14,774 nucleotides of DNA from RUG12395 sp034178705 (GCA_034178705.1 JAXFQY010000085.1:1-14774); one strand, 5' to 3'. Counted from the stretch's first letter, positions 1-7,180 are shown. Program-made: numbers and translations. The notes: a model not told the origin generated them from the letters alone.

Positions 1-170
1 ATACTTCTATCACAAAACTCAGGTATGACAATATAAAGAAGATTAAAGAAAAGAACAATGTCGTTATGATATTTTTCAACAATAATATAGCACTCCGACT
101 CTACAAGGATGCTTTTGTAGAAGGTTCTTGGGAGGAATGCAAAGAAAAGATCAACTCTATGCTTAAATAA
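1..170 (+). CDS. C-terminal fragment of a YcxB-like protein (5' end outside window)
   Basis: An open frame runs in from the left edge (first whole codon at base 3) and stops at TAA 168-170, giving the last 55 residues of a protein. Readable pieces are LRYDNIKKIKEKNN, then a hydrophobic strand VVMIFF, then LRLYKDAFVEGSWEECKEKI. The order 'Y-x-x-I-x-x-I', a short beta strand and an 'aFxEG..eE...I' tail resembles the C-terminal domain of YcxB-like proteins, which are small membrane-anchored proteins of unknown function. The assignment rests on pattern memory only; a search of the full protein would decide. By hand count the segment is 53/170 G+C (31%), visibly poorer in GC than the phosphate and aromatic operons to its right. 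A weak hairpin at 178-201 follows the stop codon. No membrane segments are visible in this fragment; they would lie upstream. Confidence 0.6.
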   Translation, partial: TSITKLRYDNIKKIKEKNNVVMIFFNNNIALRLYKDAFVEGSWEECKEKINSMLK

Positions 171-177
171 ATTAACC

Positions 178-201
178 CCGGCAGACTTAAAAATCTGTCG
201 G
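178..201. terminator. Weak hairpin after the YcxB-like gene, possible terminator
   Basis: CCGGCAGA (178-185) pairs with TCTGTCGG (194-201) with one G-T wobble and an 8-base loop. It begins 7 bases after the stop codon of the partial gene. The plus-strand downstream bases (AGAATTTCAT) are only moderately T-rich, so termination would be inefficient; read on the minus strand the hairpin is followed by GGTTAATTTATTT. It is the only termination candidate near that gene. Confidence 0.35.
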
Positions 202-238
202 AGAATTTCATCCCTATGAGAAGCTTCGTTTTCCAGCA

Positions 239-356
239 TTTTTTCTTCTTTTTCTCTTATTCTTCTGGATTTTTCTTTTCTGAAAGGGGAGGTTTTTCAA
301 AAAGAAAAAGAAAAGGAAAGGGAAAGGAAAAGGGGAGAGAAAGAAAAGGGAGAGGA
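239..356. repeat. Polypyrimidine tract followed by a 58-base homopurine run
   Basis: Bases 239-258 and 270-281 are pyrimidine only, with short interruptions between them. Bases 299-356 contain only A and G: an unbroken 58-base purine run built from irregular units such as GAAAAA, GGAAA and GGGGAGAG. The two halves are roughly complementary in composition, so the strands could form imperfect hairpins or a triplex-like structure. The longest frames across it give low-complexity Phe/Pro/Leu or Lys/Arg protein and look spurious. No gene is supported here. Confidence 0.7.
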
Positions 357-360
357 TAAT

Positions 361-480
361 GAAAATTACCCCAAACACGATAAAAGTGTTTGCCCCTTGA
401 CATGTATTCAGCATTGCCGCTTGGAAAGATCCCAAGCATAAACCGCTTGGCAAAGCAAGAGACTCCTTAAGAAACGTTTT
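361..480 (+). other. Intergenic segment with alternative hairpins; possible small RNA or leader
   Basis: No ORF or tRNA is recognisable. CAAACAC (372-378) can pair with GTGTTTG (386-392). Further on, GCTTGG occurs at 419-424 and again at 445-450, and its complement CCAAGC sits exactly between them at 432-437 with 7-base spacers on both sides, so two mutually exclusive hairpins are possible. The segment runs directly into the strong terminator at 481-525. This would suit a short noncoding RNA or leader, but no convincing promoter is visible in front of it: the TTGACA at 397-402 has no matching -10. Confidence 0.3.
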
Positions 481-525
481 CCCCGCAAAAGGCGATTCTT
501 TTTCTGCCTTTTGCGGGGATTTTTT
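481..525 (+). terminator. Strong intrinsic terminator (plus strand)
   Basis: CCCCGCAAAAGGC (481-493) pairs perfectly over 13 bp with GCCTTTTGCGGGG (506-518). The loop is 12 bases, and ATTTTTT follows at 519-525. It would stop rightward transcription entering the phosphate operon. The nearest known coding sequence on this strand ends about 310 bases earlier, so it may serve an unrecognised transcript. Confidence 0.85.
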
Positions 526-539
526 GAGCGCGGTATAAT
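511..539 (+). promoter_or_regulatory. Possible sigma-A promoter upstream of pstS
   Basis: TTGCGG (511-516) and a perfect TATAAT (534-539) are separated by 17 bases. The -35 element lies inside the right arm of the preceding terminator hairpin, which is unusual but possible. A start near base 546 would give a pstS leader of roughly 160 bases that contains the Pho box. It may be a basal promoter; the Pho-box-linked -10 at 667-672 is the better candidate for regulated expression. Confidence 0.4.
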
Positions 540-605
540 AGCGGCGTGATTTTCAGCTTCTTTTTGTTGCAGGCAGTATGCTTTAGTCTTGTGCTGGGAA
601 GACGG

Positions 606-639
606 CTTTACAAAAACCTTACAAAAGCTTTACCAAGAG
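606..639 (+). promoter_or_regulatory. Pho box: three TTAC(A/C) repeats at 11-base spacing
   Basis: TTACA at 608-612, TTACA at 619-623 and TTACC at 630-634 repeat with exactly 11-base steps, each followed by an A-rich stretch (CTTTACAAAAA, CCTTACAAAAG, GCTTTACCAAG). Tandem direct repeats with an 11-base period are the known layout for binding of PhoB/PhoP-type response regulators (TT-A/C/T-ACA repeats in Bacillus). The operon downstream encodes just such a regulator (4827-5504), so autoregulation under phosphate limitation is the natural inference. Confidence 0.75.
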
Positions 640-663
640 AGGGAAGAAAGCCTGCGGCAGATT

Positions 664-672
664 TGCTACAAT
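664..672 (+). promoter_or_regulatory. Extended -10 element of the pst promoter
   Basis: TGC plus TACAAT (664-672) form an extended -10 hexamer. The expected -35 position (about 644-649, AAGAAA) is poor, as is usual for activator-dependent Pho promoters. The third Pho repeat ends roughly 30 bases upstream of the hexamer. Transcription would start near base 679, leaving a short leader of about 25 bases before pstS. Confidence 0.55.
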
Positions 673-703
673 ACAGACGAACAAACAAAAGGAGATGAAA
701 AAA

Positions 704-1591
704 ATGAAAAGAATCCCTCATAAAATCTGTGTCTGTATGCTGGCGCTCTTGATGTTGCTTGCGCTCCCAGGGCTTTCCGGTTGCGGAAAAAAGGACAGTT
801 TTGATTCACAGAAGGCAATCAGTGTTGTGGCGCGGGAGGATGGAAGCGGGACAAAATCTGCTTTTATGGAAATTATCGGACTGAAGGGTAAGGCAGATGT
901 TTCCGGCGTGATTATTGCAACCGGCACGGCGGCCATGCTCGCGGAGGTCCGATCAAACCCTCTTGCGATCGGGTATGAGAGCCTCGGATATGTTACAAGC
1001 GACGTGAAGGTCCTGAAGGTGGACGGCGTTTCCGCAACGGTTGAGAATATTAAAAACGGAAGCTACAAAATTGCCCGCCCGTTAAACGTGGTCTATCAAC
1101 CGAAAAACGGGGAAAAGGCACTGAACGCGGCTTTCCTTGCCTTCCTGCAGAGTGATACGGCTCAGTCCATCATCAAAGAAAACGGGTATGTTTCTCTCAT
1201 CGACGGAGCAGGCAGCTATACAGTGGACGCTTCTCTCGCGGGAACACTTGATATTTCCGGAAGCACCTCGCTTCAACCGCTGATGATCAAGCTTGCCGCA
1301 GAATTTGAAAGAATCCAGAAGAATGTCACGGTGACTGTCTCCGGCGGAGGCAGCGGAACCGGTTATAAGAACGCCGCCGAAGGGGTCAGTGATTTTGGAA
1401 TGATCTCCGAAACTTTCAAAGAGGAAAAGGCGCCCGGCTGCACTTATTACGAAGTGGCGAAGGACGGTATTGCGCTGATTGTCAACACCGCAAACCCTCA
1501 GGAGAGCATTTCGCTCACCGCTTTGAAAAACATCTACAATTCCGAGGCAGGTGCGGAAGCGGTGAAAACCTGGGCGGATGCCGGAAAGTGA
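704..1591 (+). CDS. pstS: Phosphate-binding lipoprotein PstS, circularly permuted
   Basis: Periplasmic-type binding protein that captures phosphate outside the membrane and delivers it to PstCA. I start at ATG 704 (295 aa), 9 bases after GGAG 691-694; the in-frame ATG at 695 touches the ribosome site and is unlikely. A lipoprotein signal peptide ends at the lipobox LSGC (Cys27). The domain order is unusual. Residues about 38-172 hold REDGSGTKSAF, TGTAAMLAEVRSNPLAIGYESLGYV and KVDGVSATVENIKNGSYKIA, which in standard PstS form the second half. Residues about 181-295 hold ISGSTSLQPLM, VSGGGSGTGYKNA and DGIALIVN, normally the first half. The C-terminus (TWADAGK) stops where a standard PstS would continue into the segment found here at the N-terminus, so nothing is missing. 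First gene of the operon and next to the Pho box. The family call is firm; the permutation is read from motif order. Confidence 0.92.
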   Translation: MKRIPHKICVCMLALLMLLALPGLSGCGKKDSFDSQKAISVVAREDGSGTKSAFMEIIGLKGKADVSGVIIATGTAAMLAEVRSNPLAIGYESLGYVTSDVKVLKVDGVSATVENIKNGSYKIARPLNVVYQPKNGEKALNAAFLAFLQSDTAQSIIKENGYVSLIDGAGSYTVDASLAGTLDISGSTSLQPLMIKLAAEFERIQKNVTVTVSGGGSGTGYKNAAEGVSDFGMISETFKEEKAPGCTYYEVAKDGIALIVNTANPQESISLTALKNIYNSEAGAEAVKTWADAGK

Positions 1592-1597
1592 TTTCGG

Positions 1598-2497
1598 ATG
1601 ACAAGTATTCGATGGTCCCGCGTGAAGGAGAAAGGCGCCAAAGCGCTCTTTCTCCTTACCGCGCTTTTCTCTATGGCTGCGCTGATCACCATTACGGTTT
1701 TCCTGCTTGCCAATGGTATTCCGTTTATCGCAGAAACCGGCGTCGGAGAGTTTCTGCTCGGGCTTCGCTGGGCTCCGCTTGCAGACAGTCCGTCCTACGG
1801 TGTCCTGCCGATGATCGTGGCAACGCTCTGTGTAACGGCGCTGTCCGTTTTGATCGGTGTGTTTGTTGGGGTGCTTACCGCCGTGTGCCTTTATAAGTTC
1901 TGCCCGCGCCGGCTGGTTTCCCCTGTCCGGCAGCTTATCAATCTGCTTGCCGGTATTCCCTCCGTGATCTTCGGGTTGTTCGGCATGACGCTGATTGTGC
2001 CGTTTGTGCGTGACTATCTCTCCCCGACGGGGGTGGGCTACGGAATTTTCTCCGCTTCTCTTGTGCTTGCAATTATGATTCTTCCGACGGTGGTAAGCGT
2101 AAGCCTGGACGCACTGCTTGCGGTTCCGGAAAGCTATTATGAAGGGGCACTCGCCCTCGGAGCGACAAAGGAGGAGTCAACCTTCCGCATCCTTCTCCCT
2201 GCGGCAAAGAGCGGCGTGACTGCGGGAGTTGTACTGGCAACCGGGCGTGCCCTCGGAGAGACCATGGCAGTCATTATGGTTATCGGCGGCAGTCCGGAAA
2301 TGCCCCACAGTCTTTTTCAGAGCGTACGAACCCTTACCTCCAATATCGCAATGGGAGCAATGGAGCTTCAGGGAGATGCCCTGTCTGCCCTGATTGCCTC
2401 CGGCGTTGTGCTGTTTGTCTTTGCGCTCCTGCTGAATGTCAGTTTTTCGCTTCTGAAAGGAGACGGAGAAAAAAGGGGGAAAAAACATGCAAAATAA
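1598..2497 (+). CDS. pstC: Phosphate ABC transporter permease PstC
   Basis: One of the two membrane subunits forming the phosphate channel of the Pst importer. The 299-residue protein has about six hydrophobic segments, the first at residues 16-38. It carries the EAA-type loop that contacts the ATPase (YYEGALALGATKEESTFRILLP, shown here as EGALALGA and FRILLP) and the family motif GRALGETMAVIMVIG. LAGIPSVIFGLFG is another conserved PstC/PstA stretch. Length fits the family. The start lies 6 bases after the pstS stop, and its only Shine-Dalgarno-like sequence is GGAAAG (1583-1588) inside the pstS end, suggesting translational coupling. The 3' end overlaps pstA by 11 bases. It is distinguished from PstA by position and by the intact GETMAVxMVIG motif. 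Confidence 0.95.
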   Translation: MTSIRWSRVKEKGAKALFLLTALFSMAALITITVFLLANGIPFIAETGVGEFLLGLRWAPLADSPSYGVLPMIVATLCVTALSVLIGVFVGVLTAVCLYKFCPRRLVSPVRQLINLLAGIPSVIFGLFGMTLIVPFVRDYLSPTGVGYGIFSASLVLAIMILPTVVSVSLDALLAVPESYYEGALALGATKEESTFRILLPAAKSGVTAGVVLATGRALGETMAVIMVIGGSPEMPHSLFQSVRTLTSNIAMGAMELQGDALSALIASGVVLFVFALLLNVSFSLLKGDGEKRGKKHAK

Positions 2498-3341
2498 GGC
2501 GAAAGTACCCGTCAGCCGCTATCTTTTCCGGATTTTGAAGTGGCTCTGCGTTGCGATGACGGTACTCTCCGTGCTTGTCCTTGCCGCTGTGATCGTTTAT
2601 GTGTTCGCGGACGGTGCCGCAAAGCTGTCGCGGGAGCTGATTCTCGGGGATTACAGCACCACACCGTCCATTCTTCCCGCTCTGGTTGGAACAGTGGAGC
2701 TTGTGCTGATTGCCTCTTTGATTGCCGTCCCTTTCGGAATCGGGAGCGCCGTGTTTCTTGCGGAATACACCGACCACACCGGACCCCTGGTCCGCGCCAT
2801 TCGGATTGCGGTGGAAACGCTTGCCGGAATTCCGAGTATAGTTTACGGGCTTTTCGGCTATCTCGTTTTTGTTGTGGCGCTTGGCTGGGGATATACGCTT
2901 CTCGGCGGCGGGATTACTCTTGCGGTGATGATCCTTCCGGTGATTGTCCGCTCCACGGAGGAAAGTCTTCTTGCCGTTCCTGTTTCCTATCGTGAGGGTG
3001 CGTACGCTCTCGGCGCAGAAAAGGTCAGAACGATTTTCCGGATCGTTCTTCCCGCCGCGTCCGGCGGTATCGTAACGGCAATCATTCTTGCGGTTGGCAG
3101 GGTGATTTCGGAAAGTGCCGTGCTGATCCTGACGGTCGGTATGGTGGTCAACAAAATGCCCCCGGATATCCTTTCTCCCGGAACCAGTTTGGCACTTGAT
3201 ATCTACTACTTTGCCAGTCACGGTTACCCGAACGAAGCGGCGGCTACTTCCGTTGTTCTGCTTGTCTTTGTTCTGCTGATCAATCTCGGCGCGGGTGCCA
3301 TCGGTAAAATGTTTGAAAGAAAGGCAGGTGCTCTGCGATGA
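2487..3341 (+). CDS. pstA: Phosphate ABC transporter permease PstA
   Basis: Second membrane subunit of the Pst importer, pairing with PstC. The 284-residue protein has a first membrane segment at about residues 14-38, LAGIPSIVYGLFGYLVF, the EAA loop (YREGAYALGAEKVRTIFRIV) and a further conserved stretch GRVISESAVLILTVGM, where most PstA proteins read GRAxGETAxLLxTxG. The Gly-Glu to Ser-Glu change in that motif is a small departure from the usual sequence. The start is preceded by a strong AGGGGG sequence inside the end of pstC, with which it overlaps by 11 bases, and it overlaps pstB by 4 bases (ATGA). Length and context fit PstA. Confidence 0.94.
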   Translation: MQNKAKVPVSRYLFRILKWLCVAMTVLSVLVLAAVIVYVFADGAAKLSRELILGDYSTTPSILPALVGTVELVLIASLIAVPFGIGSAVFLAEYTDHTGPLVRAIRIAVETLAGIPSIVYGLFGYLVFVVALGWGYTLLGGGITLAVMILPVIVRSTEESLLAVPVSYREGAYALGAEKVRTIFRIVLPAASGGIVTAIILAVGRVISESAVLILTVGMVVNKMPPDILSPGTSLALDIYYFASHGYPNEAAATSVVLLVFVLLINLGAGAIGKMFERKAGALR

Positions 3342-4120
3342 ATAACGAGCTGTTTTCGCCCGTGCGCGCGGCGGATATCTCTGTCAGGGACTGTAATCTG
3401 ATGTATGGGGAGTTCCACGCTCTGAAAAATATTAACATTGAGATTCCTGCGAAGGAAATCACCGCCCTCATCGGTCCCTCCGGCTGCGGAAAATCCACTT
3501 TTCTGAAAATATTCAACCGCATGAACGATCTTGTCCCCGATTGCCGCGTGACCGGAAAATTCCTCGTCGGAGGGACGGATATTTATGCCAAGGACACGGA
3601 TGTCAACTTGCTGCGGCGAAATGTCGGAATGGTTTTTCAGAAGCCGAATCCGTTTCCGATGAGCATTTATGAGAATATTGCCTTTGCGCCAAAGACCTTC
3701 GGCATTCGCAGGAAACCGGAGGTCGACGAGATCGTCGAGCGGTCGCTTGTCCGCGCGGGGATCTGGGACGAGGTGAAGGACAGGCTGCGCAAAAGCGCCC
3801 TCGGAATGAGCGGCGGTCAGCAGCAGCGTCTTTGCATTGCTCGCGCACTTGCGGCCAATCCCTCTGTGCTCCTGATGGATGAACCGACCTCGGCACTCGA
3901 TCCGATTTCCACCGGAAAAATCGAGGAGCTGATGGAGGAGCTGAAGCAGGACATGACAGTTGTTATCGTCACACATAATATGCAGCAGGCAACCCGCATT
4001 GCAGACAACACCGCTTTCTTTCTGCTCGGGGAGCTGATTGAATATGACACAACCGAAAACATCTTTTCCTGTCCCGCCGACAAACGGACGGAGAACTATA
4101 TTTCCGGCAGATTCGGATGA
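3338..4120 (+). CDS. pstB: Phosphate ABC transporter ATPase PstB
   Basis: Cytoplasmic ATPase that powers phosphate uptake through PstCA. In the 260-residue protein the Walker A loop is GPSGCGKS (46-53), the Q-loop Gln101 lies in MVFQKPNPFPMSIYENI (a PstB hallmark), the ABC signature is MSGGQQQRLCIARAL (157-171), Walker B is VLLMDEPTSALDP (177-189), and the switch His is 213. The signature begins with Met instead of the usual Leu, which is conservative. The end, ENYISGRFG, is typical of PstB C-termini. The gene starts inside the pstA stop (ATGA) and depends on translational coupling, since GGCAGG upstream is a weak ribosome site. Length and motifs match the family closely. Confidence 0.97.
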   Translation: MNNELFSPVRAADISVRDCNLMYGEFHALKNINIEIPAKEITALIGPSGCGKSTFLKIFNRMNDLVPDCRVTGKFLVGGTDIYAKDTDVNLLRRNVGMVFQKPNPFPMSIYENIAFAPKTFGIRRKPEVDEIVERSLVRAGIWDEVKDRLRKSALGMSGGQQQRLCIARALAANPSVLLMDEPTSALDPISTGKIEELMEELKQDMTVVIVTHNMQQATRIADNTAFFLLGELIEYDTTENIFSCPADKRTENYISGRFG

Positions 4121-4161
4121 TACGTGCGATAATCTTGAAAAAAAGGGAAAGGTATGATAAA

Positions 4162-4815
4162 ATGAGTATCAGAAGCAAATACGAATCGGAGCTTGCCCTC
4201 GTTTTCAATAAAATGGTCGGTATGTGCCACGCTGTCGAACTGGCGATTGAAAAATCCATCACCGCTCTGCGGATGCGGGATACCGAGCTTGCCCGCGAGG
4301 TGATGCAGGAGGACAAGAATATTGACAATACCGAACGGGAGATTGAGCAGGACTGCCTGAAAATCCTCCTCATGGAGCGCCCGGTTGCAAGCGATTTCCG
4401 GGATGTTTCCGCGGCACTCAAAATGATTACCGACCTGGAGCGGATTGCCGATCAGGCAGCGGACATTTCGGAAATATCCCTTCAGTTCGGACAGGAGGAG
4501 TTCATTAAGGAGCCTGAGCATATTGCACAGATGGCGAAGCTTGCCATCGGCATGGTAAAGGATGGCGTGCAAAGCTATATCAATCGCGATCTTGAGACCG
4601 CCCGTGGGCTGGATAAGAGGGATGACTGGGTTGACGAGCTCTTCGAGACGATCAAACAGGATTTGATCGAATTGATCCGTAGGGATCCTGCCAACGCCGA
4701 TCAGGCGATTCTGTTCATGATGATTGCGAAATACCTGGAACGGATCGGCGACCACGCCGTTAACATCGGAGAGTGGGTGGAGTATGCCGTAACGGGGTAT
4801 CATAAAATCGGATAG
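4162..4815 (+). CDS. phoU: Phosphate signalling regulator PhoU
   Basis: PhoU couples the state of the Pst transporter to the PhoR kinase and restrains the Pho response when phosphate is plentiful. The 217-residue product is almost all helix and shows the two repeated PhoU metal-binding motifs, DLERIADQAADI and YLERIGDHAVNIGEW, one per three-helix half. I choose ATG 4162 because the purine-rich AAAGGGAAAGG (4142-4152) lies 9 bases upstream and the product then matches the usual size of about 220; an in-frame ATG at 4117 would add 15 unrelated residues. It lies 41 bases after pstB and 11 bases before the response regulator, so it belongs to the same operon. Confidence 0.95.
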   Translation: MSIRSKYESELALVFNKMVGMCHAVELAIEKSITALRMRDTELAREVMQEDKNIDNTEREIEQDCLKILLMERPVASDFRDVSAALKMITDLERIADQAADISEISLQFGQEEFIKEPEHIAQMAKLAIGMVKDGVQSYINRDLETARGLDKRDDWVDELFETIKQDLIELIRRDPANADQAILFMMIAKYLERIGDHAVNIGEWVEYAVTGYHKIG

Positions 4816-4826
4816 GAGAGGTGCCT

Positions 4827-5504
4827 ATGAGCGCAAAAAGCCTGATTTATGCTGTCGATGACGAGCAGTCCATACGGGAGCTTTACTCCTGTGCGTTGGA
4901 AAGCGCGGACTTTGCGGTTTCCTGTTTTTCGGATGCTGACGGACTTTTTGCCGCTCTACGGGATCGGATCCCGGATATCATTCTGCTTGATATCATGCTC
5001 GACGGCAGGGACGGGTACCAGATCCTTGCCGCTCTTCGCCGTGACGTGCGGTATGCTGCCGTACCCGTGATCATGGTCAGCGCAAAGGGAAGTGAGCTGG
5101 ATAAGGTAAAGGGGCTGAATCTCGGTGCGGACGATTATCTTTCCAAGCCGTTCGGTGTCCTGGAGCTTGTTGCGCGCATCCGGGCGAATCTGCGGCGTCT
5201 GACGCCTTCTGCGGACACAGAAAAATTCGAATACAAGGGAATTACGGTCGATGATGCACGGCACGAGCTTCGCATCAATGGGAAGCCGGTCAGGACGACG
5301 GCAAAGGAATACGCACTTCTGCGCGTGTTGGTACAGAACAGCGGGACGGTTCTTTCCCGCGACCGGCTGCTTGACACAGTCTGGGGAGAAAATTACGGAG
5401 AAACGCGGACGCTTGATTTGCATATCGCACAGATTCGCCGACTGATCCCGGACTCCGGTGCGGAGATCACAACCGTCCGCGGCGTGGGGTATATGCTGGA
5501 ATGA
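4827..5504 (+). CDS. phoB: PhoB/PhoP-type response regulator (OmpR family)
   Basis: DNA-binding response regulator, 225 aa. The receiver domain (about 1-120) has the acidic pair D11-D12, the phosphorylation site D55 in DIILLDIMLDG, a conserved Ser85 (MVSAK) and Lys107 (YLSKPF). The C-terminal winged helix (about 132-225) includes TAKEYALLRVLVQN and the recognition-helix region TLDLHIAQIRRL, ending in TVRGVGYML. I start at ATG 4827, 5-8 bases after AGGAGAGG; a GTG at 4821 is too close to that site. It overlaps phoR by 4 bases. Its place behind pstSCAB-phoU and the 11-base-repeat Pho box ahead of pstS make it the probable activator of this operon. The names phoB and phoP are used for equivalent genes in different lineages. 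Confidence 0.93.
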   Translation: MSAKSLIYAVDDEQSIRELYSCALESADFAVSCFSDADGLFAALRDRIPDIILLDIMLDGRDGYQILAALRRDVRYAAVPVIMVSAKGSELDKVKGLNLGADDYLSKPFGVLELVARIRANLRRLTPSADTEKFEYKGITVDDARHELRINGKPVRTTAKEYALLRVLVQNSGTVLSRDRLLDTVWGENYGETRTLDLHIAQIRRLIPDSGAEITTVRGVGYMLE

Positions 5505-7180
5505 AAAAGAAATACATTTGGTTCAATATCCTTCTGACGGCTTTGGCACTGCTCGCCTTTCTCGGCTTCGGTATCTCCGTTACACGGCGCAATCATTATG
5601 CCGAGGCGGAAAAGAAAATCGTTGAAATTACCGAAATCTACGTTCATCAGTATACCGATCCCTCGGTGACCGCACAAAAGCTCAGTGATGAAATCCGCAT
5701 CACCGTGATCGACGCAACGGGAGCTGTTCTTGCCGACAGCGAGTCGGTAGACGTTTCCTCGCTCGGCAACCATCTGGATCGCGAGGAGCTTCTCGCTGCC
5801 CTGGAGGGGAAGCCGAGAACCGTGATCCGGAAAAGCGAAACGCTCGGCGTGGATATGGTATACTATGCCGAAAAGGCAGAAACAACGGATGGCTACGTGT
5901 TTATCCGCGTCGCCGTGCCGGTACAGAGCGCACGGAGCTATGTTCTTCTGACGCTTCCGCTGATGCTGATTGTTCTGCTTGGCGTATTGCTTGTTGCTTC
6001 GGTTGCAAGTGTGCTGTTCAGTCTCCGTCTGCTTGATCCGATCAAAAAAATCGGGCAGAACCTGCGGCAGGTTAAGAACGGGGTTTATCATCCGATGCTT
6101 CCCGATACCGGAGATGATGAGATCAATTCGGTTGTGCAGGAGATCAACGAACTCAGTAAGACTCTTCAGGATACGATCCAAAACGCAGAAAGTGAAAAGA
6201 CGCGCCTCGATTATATCCTTGATCATATTTCGGACGGAATTGTGGCGCTGGATTGTGAAAGCGGAAACATTACCCTCTGTAACAAGGCGGCATCGGCGAT
6301 CTTTGCCGTATCTTCCCCCATTGACCGCCATTATTCCTGTCTGACCGCCAATCCGGACTGGAATGAGAGTATTGGCCGGTTTCTGTCCGGTACAGCGGAT
6401 CAGAACGGGGAGTTTGCCACAGAGAGCAAGGTCTTTACCTATACGATGCGTCGGCTTGCAAACGGAATCGCCGTTATCGTTTTGACCGATATCACCGCGG
6501 AGCATGAGAGCGCGCGCCTACGCAGTGAGTTCTTTGCCAATGCGTCACATGAATTGAAAACACCGCTGACGGCAATCAAGGGCTTCAATGAGATCGTGGG
6601 AATGAAAACCGAGGATGAGGAAATCCGTGACTATTCCCGCAGAATCGGGAAAGAGGCGGACCGTATGATCTCCTTGATCGGCGATATGCTCGATCTTTCC
6701 CGTCTTGAGAGCGGACAGAAGCTGCACCCGGAGCCGGTTTCACTTCGCTCTGCTGCGCAGGAGGTGGCTGATACCCTTTCTCCTCTGGCGGCAGAAAAGC
6801 AGATTTCCCTCAGCGTCCAGGGGGACGCCACCGCGTCGGCAGAGCGCGAACATATAACCGAGCTCATCAAGAATCTCGCCGAAAACGGCGTGCGTTACAA
6901 CCGACCGGACGGGCATGTTTGCATCAGCATCCGGGAGGAAGACAAAACTGCGGTTCTGACTGTCGCGGATGACGGCATCGGAATTGACGAGAAGGATCAG
7001 GGAAGGATTTTTGAGCGTTTCTACCGTGTCAGCAAATCACGCACCCGCGAAACGGGAGGAACCGGACTCGGACTTGCTATTGTCAAACACATCTGTTCCC
7101 TTTATGATGCGGAACTGTCGCTCCGGTCCAAGCCGGGCGTCGGAACCGAGATTACAGTCCGGTTCCCCCACTTCTCTTGA
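5501..7180 (+). CDS. phoR: PhoR-type sensor histidine kinase
   Basis: Membrane sensor kinase of 559 aa that should phosphorylate the regulator encoded just upstream. Order of parts: membrane segment 1 at about 7-25, extracytoplasmic domain about 28-145, membrane segment 2 at about 147-172, HAMP linker about 173-225, PAS-like domain about 232-335, dimerisation/phosphoacceptor domain with His350 in ANASHELKTPL, and the ATP-binding domain with the N box (NLAENGVRYN), DDGIGI (490-495) and GGTGLGLAI (519-527). This is the standard PhoR layout in Firmicutes, and all catalytic motifs look intact. It starts inside the stop codon of phoB (ATGA overlap) and is the last gene of the phosphate operon. In this pathway sensing usually passes through PstSCAB-PhoU rather than by direct phosphate binding. 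Confidence 0.93.
   Translation: MKKKYIWFNILLTALALLAFLGFGISVTRRNHYAEAEKKIVEITEIYVHQYTDPSVTAQKLSDEIRITVIDATGAVLADSESVDVSSLGNHLDREELLAALEGKPRTVIRKSETLGVDMVYYAEKAETTDGYVFIRVAVPVQSARSYVLLTLPLMLIVLLGVLLVASVASVLFSLRLLDPIKKIGQNLRQVKNGVYHPMLPDTGDDEINSVVQEINELSKTLQDTIQNAESEKTRLDYILDHISDGIVALDCESGNITLCNKAASAIFAVSSPIDRHYSCLTANPDWNESIGRFLSGTADQNGEFATESKVFTYTMRRLANGIAVIVLTDITAEHESARLRSEFFANASHELKTPLTAIKGFNEIVGMKTEDEEIRDYSRRIGKEADRMISLIGDMLDLSRLESGQKLHPEPVSLRSAAQEVADTLSPLAAEKQISLSVQGDATASAEREHITELIKNLAENGVRYNRPDGHVCISIREEDKTAVLTVADDGIGIDEKDQGRIFERFYRVSKSRTRETGGTGLGLAIVKHICSLYDAELSLRSKPGVGTEITVRFPHFS

Noticed and set aside
397..402. TTGACA as a -35 box
   Set aside because: No hexamer resembling TATAAT occurs 16-18 bases downstream (the region reads GCTTGGAA).
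214..453. Minus-strand ORFs over the pyrimidine/purine tracts
   Set aside because: Products are runs of Phe, Pro, Leu, Lys and Arg created by the homopurine tract; there is no family resemblance.
695..703. Earlier ATG as the start of pstS
   Set aside because: It directly abuts GGAG with no spacer; the ATG at 704 has a 9-base spacing.
1583..1600. Frameshift or truncation at the end of pstS
   Set aside because: The block that seems missing at the C-terminus is present intact at the N-terminus, so a permutation explains the protein without a defect.
2439..3221. 260-codon minus-strand ORF opposite pstA
   Set aside because: Antisense shadow of a conserved permease gene; the product is a polar, unstructured-looking sequence with no family pattern.
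5393..6505. 370-codon minus-strand ORF opposite phoR
   Set aside because: Antisense to an intact sensor kinase and covering the phoB-phoR junction; no recognisable domain.
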